A stretch of DNA of 64,000 nt, taken from the NCBI RefSeq assembly GCF_001423945.1, contig NZ_LMPU01000008.1:372001-436000 (forward strand), read 5' to 3'. The stretch comes from Pedobacter sp. Leaf194 (GTDB lineage: Bacteria; Bacteroidota; Bacteroidia; Sphingobacteriales; Sphingobacteriaceae). The translations under genes and the position numbers were made by a program. Of the stretch, positions 9,292-17,472 are shown piece after piece. The first letter of the stretch is position 1, and each line of letters begins with the position of its first letter. The notes under the pieces are model-generated. The model made no database searches and had not been told where the DNA came from. It was given only the letters and a program-made list of their open reading frames with translations.

Positions 9292-10035
9292 ATGAAAAGA
9301 GGGAAGAATTTTGTTGGCACTTCTGGATGGAATTACCCACACTGGCAGGAAACATTTTATCCACCGGAAGTTACCAAAGATGGGCAACTTGCTTTCTATA
9401 CCCAAAACTTTACATCGGTAGAATTAAACAATTCATTCTATCGCCAGCCAACCTTAGAAAATTTTATTAAATGGCGGGAAATTGTTCCAAAAAATTTCAT
9501 TTTCTCAGTTAAGGCAAATCGGTTTTTCACGCACATGAAAAAGCTGAATGTAAACCGTGTAGACCTGGAAAGGTTCGTGGCATCATGCGCTGTACTTGGA
9601 GAAAAATTAGGCCGAATCCTTTTCCAGCTACCACCAAAATGGAAGTTGAATATCGAACGCTTAGAAAGATTTCTGAATTTGTTGCCAGCAGGTTATCGGT
9701 ATGCATTTGAATTTCGCGATACTTCGTGGTACAACAATCAGGTATATGATACACTCAAGGCTTATAATTGTGCATTTTGTATTTATCATTTGGCCGGACA
9801 TCAATCGCCACTTGCCGTCACCGCTGATTTCACTTACATAAGATTGCATGGCAGTGGCCAAAAGTACCAGGGAAGCTACGATTTGCAAAGCCTCTACACC
9901 TGGCTGGATTTTGCCAGTAAGCAGCTGAAAGAAAACAAATATGTGTACCTGTATTTTGATAACGATGAGAAAGCCTATGCCGCTTTTAACGCCATGCAGT
10001 TAGAAGGATTATTCCGGGAAAAAATTAAAATTTAA
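9292..10035 (+). CDS. DUF72 family protein (YecE-like)
   Basis: 247 residues with the DUF72 hallmarks: GTSGWNYPHW near the N-terminus, FYRQPT, then FSVKANRFFTH, and a late FDNDEKAYAAFNA segment. The fold is a TIM barrel. Its biochemical role remains unknown in all organisms I know of. The ATG at 9292 is chosen because the conserved GTSGW motif follows six codons later. It stands 22 bases after the response regulator, so may share its transcript. The convergent ABC-F gene begins 111 bases beyond its stop. Confidence 0.92.
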   Translation: MKRGKNFVGTSGWNYPHWQETFYPPEVTKDGQLAFYTQNFTSVELNNSFYRQPTLENFIKWREIVPKNFIFSVKANRFFTHMKKLNVNRVDLERFVASCAVLGEKLGRILFQLPPKWKLNIERLERFLNLLPAGYRYAFEFRDTSWYNNQVYDTLKAYNCAFCIYHLAGHQSPLAVTADFTYIRLHGSGQKYQGSYDLQSLYTWLDFASKQLKENKYVYLYFDNDEKAYAAFNAMQLEGLFREKIKI

Positions 10036-10146
10036 TTTAACAGTCCTATTATTCTGGAATATTTTCTTCTCGGCATAGAGAAACCACAATAGTCGAATCA
10101 CCATAAACGATTGTTATTGTCGTTACATTAATTTCCGCCTTTACAC

Positions 10147-11781
10147 CTAACTTTGCTCAATTTCTTTAAGGCTATTCATCTTTTTATAAGCGAGAAAACC
10201 TTTAATGTCTTCGAAATGTTCGCGAACGCGTTTATTTCCAAATTCAAATACTTTTTGAGCCAGGCCATCAAGGAAATCCCTATCGTGCGAAACAAGAATC
10301 AGTGTACCGTCGAAATCTTTCAGTGCATCCTTAATAATATCTTTAGTTTTCATGTCTAAATGGTTCGTCGGCTCATCCAGAATTAACACATTAACGGGTT
10401 CTAACAGCAACTTTATCATTGCCAAACGTGTTTTTTCGCCACCAGATAACACCTTTACTTTCTTGGTTGTATCATCGCCGCTAAACATAAAAGCACCTAA
10501 CAAATCCTTAATTTTAATCGTGCCATCGCTTAGTGGAATTTGGTCTATGGTTTCGAAAACCGTCAAACTTTCATCGAGTAAAGCAGCTTGATTTTGAGCG
10601 AAATAGCCGATTTTAGCATTGTGACCAACTTTCAATCCTCCTTCAAAGTCAATTTCGCCCATTATGGCTTTTATCATTGTCGATTTTCCTTCGCCGTTCT
10701 TACCCACAAAAGCTACTTTTTCCCCTCTCTCAATTACCATCGATGCTTTCTCAAAAACCGTATGGTTGCCATACGTTTTTGTAAGTTCTTCTACCATTAC
10801 CGGATATTGACCAGAGCGTGGAGATGGTGGAAATTTTAAACGCAATGCCGATGTATCCACTTCATCAATTTCGATTACCTCAAGTTTTTCCAGCATCTTT
10901 ACCCGCGATTGTACTTGCAAAGTTTTGGAATAAGTACCTCTGAATCTGTCTATAAATTCCTGATTATCTGCAATAAAACGTTGCTGCTCTTCATAGGCCT
11001 TTAACTGGTGTAATCTGCGATCTGCACGTAGTTGAAGATAATGGCTGTATTTCGCTTTGTAATCATAAATTCTGCCCATAGTAACTTCTATGGTGCGGTT
11101 AGTAATGTTATCTACAAAAGCACGGTCGTGTGAGATAACCATAACCGCTTTTGCCGAATTAACGAGAAAATCTTCCAGCCATTGTATACTTTCGATATCC
11201 ATATGGTTGGTTGGCTCATCAAGTAAAATCAAATCGGGCTTTTTTAGCAGAATTTTTGCGAGTTCAATCCTCATGCGCCAACCTCCAGAAAACTCGGAAG
11301 TTTGCCTGGTAAAATCTTTTCGTTCGAAACCTAGGCCTTTCAATACTTTTTCTACCTCTGCATCATAATTTATTTCCTCAATCGAGTAAAATTTCTCACT
11401 CAGTTCCGATACCCGTTCAATAAGCTTCATGTAGTCGTCCGTTTCATAATCGGTACGGATGGTAAGCTGTTCATTCAGTTCGTCTAATGCTTTCTGCATC
11501 AGGTTTACCTCTTCAAATGCCTTCATTGTTTCCTCAAAAACAGTAACATTATCTTGTGTAAGCAAATGCTGAGGCAGATAGGCAATTACAGCTTCTTTCG
11601 GGCCGGTAACATTGCCGGAAGTTGGTTTGGTAGCACCGGCAATAATTTTTAGCATGGTTGATTTGCCTGCCCCGTTTTTACCCATCAGGGCAATTTTATC
11701 ATTTTCGTTTATAGAAAAAGTTACGTCGCTGAAGAGCGTAGTTCCGCCAAACGAAACTGAAATATTATTTACATTAACCAC
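10147..11781 (-). CDS. ABC-F family ATPase
   Basis: 544 residues with two nucleotide-binding domains and no membrane segments, the layout of ABC-F ribosome-associated ATPases. Domain 1 has Walker A GKNGAGKST near residue 35, signature FSGGWRMR and Walker B LILLDEPTNHMD. Domain 2 has GKNGEGKST, LSGGEKTR and LILDEPTNHLD. The charged linker between them corresponds to the P-site tRNA interaction motif. Members act on stalled ribosomes; some give antibiotic resistance, but nothing here marks it as a resistance type. Likely a housekeeping EttA/YbiT/Uup-like member. Confidence 0.93.
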   Translation of the reverse strand: MVNVNNISVSFGGTTLFSDVTFSINENDKIALMGKNGAGKSTMLKIIAGATKPTSGNVTGPKEAVIAYLPQHLLTQDNVTVFEETMKAFEEVNLMQKALDELNEQLTIRTDYETDDYMKLIERVSELSEKFYSIEEINYDAEVEKVLKGLGFERKDFTRQTSEFSGGWRMRIELAKILLKKPDLILLDEPTNHMDIESIQWLEDFLVNSAKAVMVISHDRAFVDNITNRTIEVTMGRIYDYKAKYSHYLQLRADRRLHQLKAYEEQQRFIADNQEFIDRFRGTYSKTLQVQSRVKMLEKLEVIEIDEVDTSALRLKFPPSPRSGQYPVMVEELTKTYGNHTVFEKASMVIERGEKVAFVGKNGEGKSTMIKAIMGEIDFEGGLKVGHNAKIGYFAQNQAALLDESLTVFETIDQIPLSDGTIKIKDLLGAFMFSGDDTTKKVKVLSGGEKTRLAMIKLLLEPVNVLILDEPTNHLDMKTKDIIKDALKDFDGTLILVSHDRDFLDGLAQKVFEFGNKRVREHFEDIKGFLAYKKMNSLKEIEQS

Positions 11782-11816
11782 TAAATGAGTATATTTAATT
11801 GAGCCGCAAAGATAGC

Positions 11817-11824
11817 AGAATTTG
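11817..11824 (-). promoter_or_regulatory. Likely -7 promoter element of the ABC-F gene
   Basis: Reading leftward, TATCTTTG is an exact match to TAnnTTTG and is followed by the CGG that often trails it in this phylum. It lies 36 bases before the ABC-F start codon. A convincing -33 TTTG was not found. Confidence 0.5.
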
Positions 11825-11924
11825 CATAAAATACCGATTGAAAGGAAAGCTATTCTATTTGCAAAAGCTCAAATTTCAGCGCTTTTTTCAGAGTTGTTTT
11901 TTGTTGAGCATAACTTATATCACC

Positions 11925-12548
11925 TTAGCTTCCGGAAAGTGCAAACACATGGCAGTCGCCTTTACCGAACTCATTGGGCAAATGACTTACCAAAATGACC
12001 GTCGTTTTTTGTTCCTCGAACAGGCTTTTCAACCGCGTTGTAATCCGTAATTTCAATTCAGAATCAAGCGCTGTAAAAGGTTCATCCAACAATAAAAAAC
12101 GGGGTTTTGTAGATAAGGCCCTGAGTATGGCCAAACGTTGTTGCTGCCCGCCGGAAAGTTGTTTTGGATACCGCTTTCTGAACTGGTTCATTTCACCAAG
12201 TTCAAGTAAACTACTCATGTATGAGGCATCATTCGTACCAAATTTAAGATGCTGCTCAACCGTCATATTCGAGAAAAGCGCATAATCCTGAAATACAAAA
12301 CCAACCTCACGTTCCTGAACTCTTTTCGAGAATTGTTTTTCTTTATCAAACCAAACTTCTTCATCAACTGAAAGCGTTCCGTTATCCGGGGTGGTTAAAC
12401 CGGCAATAATTTTTAATAAGGTTGTTTTGCCTATCCCTGAAGGGCCAGAGATTTGTGTAATGGTATTTAGCCGGAAAGCCGTATCTACCTTAAGCCTGAA
12501 ACCACCATACCTACCGCCGATCTGTTTTTCGATATTAATATTTATCAT
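11925..12548 (-). CDS. modC: Molybdate ABC transporter ATPase, short form
   Basis: Energises molybdate import. 207 residues with Walker A GPSGIGKTT near residue 34, the Q-loop FVFQDYALF, signature LSGGQQQR and Walker B RFLLLDEPFTALD, then the H-loop VSHLPNE. It ends soon after the H-loop, so the C-terminal TOBE/MOP molybdate-sensing domain of E. coli ModC (about 350 residues in total) is absent. The start overlaps the end of modB by 4 bases (coupled translation). Gene order and the adjacent cofactor operon make the molybdate assignment strong. Confidence 0.93.
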   Translation of the reverse strand: MININIEKQIGGRYGGFRLKVDTAFRLNTITQISGPSGIGKTTLLKIIAGLTTPDNGTLSVDEEVWFDKEKQFSKRVQEREVGFVFQDYALFSNMTVEQHLKFGTNDASYMSSLLELGEMNQFRKRYPKQLSGGQQQRLAILRALSTKPRFLLLDEPFTALDSELKLRITTRLKSLFEEQKTTVILVSHLPNEFGKGDCHVFALSGS

Positions 12549-13216
12549 TCGAAGGGACTTTTAACAGCATTTCTGTTGAGCACAAAAACACCAATTACAA
12601 TGATAAAAGTTATTGCAAAAAGAATAAGCGCATAAGCGTTGGCTGCGCTGTAATCCAACGTTTCAACGGCATCGTAAATTGCTATAGAAGCTACTTTTGT
12701 TTCTCCCGGAATGTTTCCACCTATCATTAAAACAACGCCAAATTCTCCCAGCGTGTGCGCAAAAGTAAGTACCGCGGCAGTAAATACAGCGGGTTTAATG
12801 TTTGGCAAAAGCACGTAAAAAAAGGTTTTCATTTTGGATTTGCCCATAACATAAGACGCTTCTGACATAGATTTTGGCAGGTGAGAAAAGGCTGCCTTTA
12901 GCGGACTGACCATAAATGGAAGGCTATAAATAATCGATGCCAGTATAAGGCCTTTAAAAGAGAAAACGAGCTGCAGGTTGAAATGCTGATGCAACCAGAT
13001 GCCGAATGCATTGTTCGGACTAAACGCGATTAGCAGATAAAAACCAAGTACTGATGGTGGCAAAACCAGCGGCATGGTTATAAATGCCTCAATAATCAGC
13101 TTAAAAATATTTTGTTTACGCGACAGCCAGTAAGCAACTGGTATCCCGATAAAAAGTAAAAAAATTGTTGTTATCGTGGCAAGCTTAATGCTCAGCCAAA
13201 TCGGCTCCATTTCCAT
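12545..13216 (-). CDS. modB: Molybdate ABC transporter permease
   Basis: 223 residues with about five to six membrane segments and the cytoplasmic EAA-type loop (EASYVMGKSKMKTFFYVLLP near residues 138-157) that docks on ModC. The GEFGVVLMIGGNIPGET segment near residue 172 is the conserved ModB/CysT signature. It forms the membrane channel of the ModABC importer. The gap to modA is 13 bases and the end overlaps modC, so modA-modB-modC are one transcript. Confidence 0.95.
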   Translation of the reverse strand: MEMEPIWLSIKLATITTIFLLFIGIPVAYWLSRKQNIFKLIIEAFITMPLVLPPSVLGFYLLIAFSPNNAFGIWLHQHFNLQLVFSFKGLILASIIYSLPFMVSPLKAAFSHLPKSMSEASYVMGKSKMKTFFYVLLPNIKPAVFTAAVLTFAHTLGEFGVVLMIGGNIPGETKVASIAIYDAVETLDYSAANAYALILFAITFIIVIGVFVLNRNAVKSPFE

Positions 13217-13229
13217 CTGTTAACTGTTA

Positions 13230-14000
13230 TTATTTTGGAAGGTGATAACCATTATTCGAAATGATTTTTCGTGCGGATGCTGAGGATAGATAATCGTAAA
13301 ATTTCTTTGCATGACTATTGCCCGATTTTTCGCTTGATTTTAGTAAGATAACTCCCTGCTCAATTACATTGTAACTTTTGGCCTCAACCCTCGCCCATTG
13401 AAACCCGGATTTACCAGTTTTTTCGTATAGAAACGATTCTGTTGTAAAAGCGATGTCGGCAACCTTCGTTTGCAGGTAGTTATTTACCTGAGCAATACTT
13501 TCTCCGAATACGAGCTTTTTATTAACCTTGTTGTCCAAACCGTAATATTTTAAAGCTTCTGCTGCAGCCTTGCCATATGGTGCAGTTTTTGGGTTTGCTA
13601 TGGCAATTGTTTTCACCCCTTCAGTCGCCAACATTGTTTGCCATTTTTTAAAATCGCCGCCGGCAAAACCACAAACTATTAAACTACCTAACGCATAAAT
13701 TTTAGGCTTCGCAACGCCCAATCCCTCACTGTACAGTTTCTTCGGAAATTCATTATCAGCTGATAAAAAGACCTCGTAAGGTGCTCCATTCATAATTTGG
13801 GCCGTTAGTTTTCCCGATGCGCCAGTAATTGCTTCAGTTTCTATGCCGGTTCTTTTTCTAAAATCGGCTTGCAATTTTTTAATTACGCCCTGCGCATTAG
13901 CAGCTACCGCGATACGCAGTTTCTGAGCAGCTGAATCAAAACTTGCAGTAATTAAAGCCAGCGTAAAAATACTGAAACAAAGATATTTTAATTTTATCAT
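13230..14000 (-). CDS. modA: Molybdate-binding periplasmic protein
   Basis: 256 residues with an N-terminal signal peptide ending near FDSAAQ. Class II solute-binding protein with the ModA signatures AVAANAQG, ITGASGKLTAQI near residue 62 and PYEVFLSADNEFP, which supply the Ser/Ala contacts for the oxyanion, and PKTAPYGKAA near residue 137. Captures molybdate (possibly tungstate) in the periplasm and hands it to ModB. Lies 22 bases after the small Moco-fold protein gene in the same operon. Confidence 0.95.
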   Translation of the reverse strand: MIKLKYLCFSIFTLALITASFDSAAQKLRIAVAANAQGVIKKLQADFRKRTGIETEAITGASGKLTAQIMNGAPYEVFLSADNEFPKKLYSEGLGVAKPKIYALGSLIVCGFAGGDFKKWQTMLATEGVKTIAIANPKTAPYGKAAAEALKYYGLDNKVNKKLVFGESIAQVNNYLQTKVADIAFTTESFLYEKTGKSGFQWARVEAKSYNVIEQGVILLKSSEKSGNSHAKKFYDYLSSASARKIISNNGYHLPK

Positions 14001-14022
14001 GGCAATAAAATTTGTGGTTATG

Positions 14023-14523
14023 TTATTTCGCGATGGCTATTTTCATGCTAACAACCTGCCTCATGCACCTGGCCGCCCTTTTATCATTTTGCACTACAAT
14101 TTTAAAGGGTCCCTCAGAAGTTTCGAGCGGCACATCATCAATCGTATCAGCGAGTATAATTTTATTATCGGTGAAGTCAGAATCTAACTCGGCAAGCGCA
14201 AAAACAACCTGATAACCATCACTGGCCGTTGCGATAACATATTTTTTCAGGTTTTCCCCATGAAGTTCCTTTCCTGTGCTTGCCCCGGCTGCAGATAGTA
14301 ACGCAGAGAGCAAAACTCCTGAATATTGGTGTTCTTTATTATTTTTATCCTTCCTGATAACCGTTATTCTTGGCATTTTTTTTAAATCGGCCTGATCTAA
14401 AGAAAGCGGTTTTGAAAGCGCCCCACTAATTTTTACTTTGCCTTTTTCTTGTGCAACGGCAATAGAAACCGTGCCCAAAATAAGGAATAGCGTAATAATC
14501 GCAGAGGAGAAATGGTTTTTCAT
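14023..14523 (-). CDS. Small secreted sulfite-oxidase-fold (molybdopterin-binding-like) protein
   Basis: 166 residues: a signal peptide ending near VSIAVAQ, then a single domain related to the Moco-binding domain of sulfite oxidases (KVKISGALSKPLSLDQADLK, then QYSGVLLSALL, then ASDGYQVVFALAELD). The family's catalytic cysteine, which would precede the SGV segment, is missing; the only Cys sits near the C-terminus in AARCMRQ. It may bind molybdopterin or molybdate without redox catalysis, or have another role. First gene of the operon that continues into modABC, which ties it to molybdenum uptake. Function inferred from fold and context only. Confidence 0.75.
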   Translation of the reverse strand: MKNHFSSAIITLFLILGTVSIAVAQEKGKVKISGALSKPLSLDQADLKKMPRITVIRKDKNNKEHQYSGVLLSALLSAAGASTGKELHGENLKKYVIATASDGYQVVFALAELDSDFTDNKIILADTIDDVPLETSEGPFKIVVQNDKRAARCMRQVVSMKIAIAK

Positions 14524-14560
14524 GTTGAATTATTGAGGAGATTTGAGATATGCTTCCTTG

Positions 14561-14568
14561 CAAAGGTA
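14561..14568 (-). promoter_or_regulatory. Candidate -7 element for the Moco-fold protein/modABC operon
   Basis: Leftward TACCTTTG matches TAnnTTTG exactly and lies 38 bases before the first start codon of the leftward operon. No good -33 element is visible, so regulation by an activator is possible. Confidence 0.4.
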
Positions 14569-14650
14569 AAATCTGTAAGGAAAATAAAGCATGCGGTACA
14601 ATCTTTTTTTTCTTGCTTTAACTTTGGGCCGGCTATTCCAGTTTTAGTTG

Positions 14651-14709
14651 TGTTATATTCGGGAGTGCATTGAATTTAAAACACTACAATAAAGCAACCT
14701 GTTATATCG
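14651..14709. repeat. Two direct copies of TGTTATATyCG between the divergent Mo operons
   Basis: TGTTATATTC at 14651 and TGTTATATCG at 14700 lie 49 bases apart in the 272-base divergent control region between the modABC and moa operons. They recall one half of the E. coli ModE box (TATATAACGAT reading the other strand) but a full inverted site is not present. A molybdate-responsive operator is possible; no modE gene is in the window. Confidence 0.25.
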
Positions 14710-14729
14710 ATACAAATTAGACAACAACC

Positions 14730-14760
14730 TTTGATTTCGGCACTATTTACGTTAATTTTA
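14730..14760 (+). promoter_or_regulatory. Candidate promoter of the xdhC-moa operon
   Basis: TTTG at 14730-14733, a 19-base spacer, then TAATTTTA at 14753-14760. This fits the Bacteroidota TTTG-N19-TAnnTTTG layout with one mismatch (final A for G). The first gene starts 35 bases further on. Confidence 0.5.
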
Positions 14761-14795
14761 ACCGGAGCATTTATTTTTCCCGTTTACACTACCCT

Positions 14796-15905
14796 ATGAA
14801 AGAAATTGCAGACATCATTCTCGCTAATAAAAACGCCATTAAAGAAAACCGAAAAGCGGCCCTGGCTACCGTTGTAAAGGTCGAAGGTTCATCTTACAGG
14901 CGTCCGGGAGCAAGAATGCTTATCACCGACGATGGCAATTTAACCGGTGCAATAAGCGGTGGATGTTTGGAAGGCGACGCACTTCGGAAAGCATTGTCTG
15001 CAATCCATCAGGGAAAAAATAAACTCGTTACTTACGACACAACCGATGAAGATGATGCGAAATTTGGTGTTCAACTGGGCTGCAATGGCATTGTACACAT
15101 TCTTTTCGAACCAATTTTTAACGAAGAGGCTATAAATCCCATCGAAGTTTTGAAAGCCGCAAACGGTAGAAGGGAAAATTGTGTAGTAGCGACATTATTT
15201 TCCATTGAACAAAAAGAGCAGCCGGGAACTGCACTATTATTTAGAGAAAATGGGTGCCTGGAAAAACTGCCTGCCGAAATTTCGGGAGCCGTAAAAAATG
15301 ATTCATTTGATGTCTTGAAACTACAGATATCACGGTTCGAAAATTATTCAATCGCTGGAAATGAGTTTGATGCCTTTCTTGAATTTGTCCCTCCTCCTGT
15401 TCAGCTTATTATTGCAGGTGCAGGAAACGATGCACAACCATTAGCCGAAATGGGGAATATATTAGGATGGGAAGTGATTGTAGCCGACGGACGACAGACA
15501 CATTGCTCAACTCAAAGATTCCCTAAAGCAAAACAAGTTTTAGTGGTCAAACCAGAGCAACTTTTACCACAAATAGAAATGGACGGACAAACCGCTTTCG
15601 TACTTATGACGCACAATTATAATTATGATTTAGCGCTTTTAAAGTTACTTCTGGAAACTAATGCACCGTACATTGGCACGCTCGGCCCAAAAAAGAAGCT
15701 AATCAGAATGCTTGAGGAACTTAATAAAGTTGAAGAGGAATTTAGGGTACATGGACCAATTGGATTAGACATAGGCGCAGAAACTGCCGAAGAAATCGCG
15801 ATTTCCATTATTGCTGAAATTAAGGCAGTGCTTACAGGCGCTTCGGCAGGAATGCTCAAAGAGAAGAAAAGTCCGATTCATATCTATGATTTGAAACAGA
15901 ATTAA
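14796..15905 (+). CDS. xdhC: XdhC/CoxI family Moco-insertion chaperone
   Basis: 369 residues. The N-terminal XdhC_CoxI domain has GSSYRRPGARML near residue 32 and GAISGGCLEGD near residue 53. The C-terminal Rossmann-like XdhC_C domain has IIAGAGNDAQPLA, VLMTHNYNYD and a GLDIGAETAEEIAISI tail. XdhC proteins bind and sulfurate Moco before insertion into xanthine-dehydrogenase-family enzymes. None of those enzymes is in the window, so its client must lie elsewhere. First gene of a tightly packed eight-gene rightward operon; its stop overlaps the next start by one base. Confidence 0.92.
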   Translation: MKEIADIILANKNAIKENRKAALATVVKVEGSSYRRPGARMLITDDGNLTGAISGGCLEGDALRKALSAIHQGKNKLVTYDTTDEDDAKFGVQLGCNGIVHILFEPIFNEEAINPIEVLKAANGRRENCVVATLFSIEQKEQPGTALLFRENGCLEKLPAEISGAVKNDSFDVLKLQISRFENYSIAGNEFDAFLEFVPPPVQLIIAGAGNDAQPLAEMGNILGWEVIVADGRQTHCSTQRFPKAKQVLVVKPEQLLPQIEMDGQTAFVLMTHNYNYDLALLKLLLETNAPYIGTLGPKKKLIRMLEELNKVEEEFRVHGPIGLDIGAETAEEIAISIIAEIKAVLTGASAGMLKEKKSPIHIYDLKQN

Positions 15906-16495
15906 TGGGTGTAGCAATCATTATATTGGCGGCAGGTAATTCTGCCCGGCTCGGTAAACCCAAACAACTGCTTACTTTTGGCAGAAATACTTTGCTGAAT
16001 AATGTCATTTCTGAAGCACTGAAAACACAATTCAGGCCAATAATTGTTGTACTTGGTGCTTACGAAAACGAAATTAAGGCGGCGACCATAGAAACTGACG
16101 TTATATTTGTATTGAATGAAAACTGGGAAAACGGAATGTCTTCCAGTATTTCAATTGGCTTACAGGAGGCGTTGAAGGCTAATGCTGAACTCGAAAGTGT
16201 AATTTTGGCCGTTGCCGACCAGGTTTACCTGAACGCAGCAATATTTGAGCAGTTAGTTAGTACAAAGCAGCAAACCGATAGTAGCATTATTGCTTCTGCC
16301 TATTTGCATACAAAGGGAACGCCTACTTTATTTGATAGAACACACTTCGAAGAACTGCTCAACTTAAAAGGTTCGGATGGTGCAAAAAGTATAATAAAAC
16401 GTAATCTGAATGATATTGTTACAATTCCTTTCGATTTAGGTGCGGTTGACATTGATACAGAAACAGATTATAACAATTTAATCAACAATAAATGA
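15905..16495 (+). CDS. MocA-like molybdenum cofactor nucleotidyltransferase
   Basis: 196-residue GT-A fold nucleotidyltransferase. The N-terminal motif ILAAGNSARLGKPKQLL is the signature of the MocA (CTP:Mo-molybdopterin) branch rather than MobA, and the adjacent xdhC fits formation of the cytosine-dinucleotide cofactor used by xanthine-dehydrogenase-type enzymes. Other signatures are NENWENGMSSSI near residue 76 and AVADQVY near residue 101, where the Asp binds the metal. Overlaps xdhC by one base and moaA by four. The CTP preference is inferred from motif and context. Confidence 0.85.
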   Translation: MGVAIIILAAGNSARLGKPKQLLTFGRNTLLNNVISEALKTQFRPIIVVLGAYENEIKAATIETDVIFVLNENWENGMSSSISIGLQEALKANAELESVILAVADQVYLNAAIFEQLVSTKQQTDSSIIASAYLHTKGTPTLFDRTHFEELLNLKGSDGAKSIIKRNLNDIVTIPFDLGAVDIDTETDYNNLINNK

Positions 16496-17472
16496 TAGCA
16501 GATTCGTTTGGAAGAGTGCATGATTATTTGCGGATATCATTAACTGATAATTGCAATTTCCGCTGTTTTTATTGCATGCCGGAAGAAGAATATGATTTTA
16601 CGCCAGCCTCAAGATTAATGCAGCCTGCTGAGGTGCTTGCACTTGCAAAGATTTTTGTAGAACAAGGGGTAAAAAAGATTCGTTTAACCGGCGGAGAACC
16701 ACTTGTGCGAAAAGATGCCGCGGAAATAATCTCGGCACTCGGAAAACTTCCTGTTGAGCTTGTAATAACCACCAACGGAACCCGCATTGCAGAAATGTTG
16801 CCAGTGCTAATTGAAGCAGGCATTAAAACGGTAAATATCAGCCTGGATACCCTCCAGCCTGAAAAATTCTTTATGATTACCAGACGCGATGTTTTCCATC
16901 AGGTAAGAAGCAATATAGAATTATTATTACAGCACAAAATAGTCGTAAAAATAAACATGGTAGTGATGAAAGGCCTCAATGATGGTGAAATTAAAGACTT
17001 TATCAATTGGACTAAACATAATCCAATTCAGATTAGGTTTATAGAATTTATGCCTTTTACAGGAAATAAGTGGACAAGCAACAAGATGTTTTCATTGCAG
17101 GAAATTTTAGACGTTGTAGAAAAAAGCTTTGTGGTTTTACCTGTAGAATCTTCTCCTAACGATACCGCGAAACATTTTATGATTCCTGGTCACGAGGGTT
17201 CTTTCGCAATAATAAGCACCATGACTGCCCCATTTTGCAGCACTTGCAACCGCATGCGTTTAACTGCCGATGGAAAGTTAAAAAACTGCCTTTTCTCCGA
17301 TGGGGAAACCGATTTGCTCCACGCATTGAGAAACAAAGAAGATGTGCTTCCATTAATCATGTCTTCAATATGGAGCAAGAAAAAAGAACTCGGCGGACAA
17401 TTAGTTGCGAATTTTGAAAACCTTGATACAGAAGCAATTAAAAACCGTAGCATGATCACAATCGGAGGATAA
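16492..17472 (+). CDS. moaA: GTP 3',8-cyclase (radical SAM)
   Basis: Catalyses the first step of Moco synthesis with MoaC, turning GTP into the cyclic pyranopterin precursor. 326 residues. The radical-SAM cluster cysteines are Cys21, Cys25 and Cys28 (CNFRCFYC); the second, substrate-side cluster is Cys249, Cys252 and Cys266 (CxxC-x13-C); the protein ends in the Gly-Gly tail that enters the active site. GGEP near residue 67 binds SAM. Start overlaps the previous gene by 4 bases and the stop abuts moeA directly. Confidence 0.98.
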   Translation: MIADSFGRVHDYLRISLTDNCNFRCFYCMPEEEYDFTPASRLMQPAEVLALAKIFVEQGVKKIRLTGGEPLVRKDAAEIISALGKLPVELVITTNGTRIAEMLPVLIEAGIKTVNISLDTLQPEKFFMITRRDVFHQVRSNIELLLQHKIVVKINMVVMKGLNDGEIKDFINWTKHNPIQIRFIEFMPFTGNKWTSNKMFSLQEILDVVEKSFVVLPVESSPNDTAKHFMIPGHEGSFAIISTMTAPFCSTCNRMRLTADGKLKNCLFSDGETDLLHALRNKEDVLPLIMSSIWSKKKELGGQLVANFENLDTEAIKNRSMITIGG

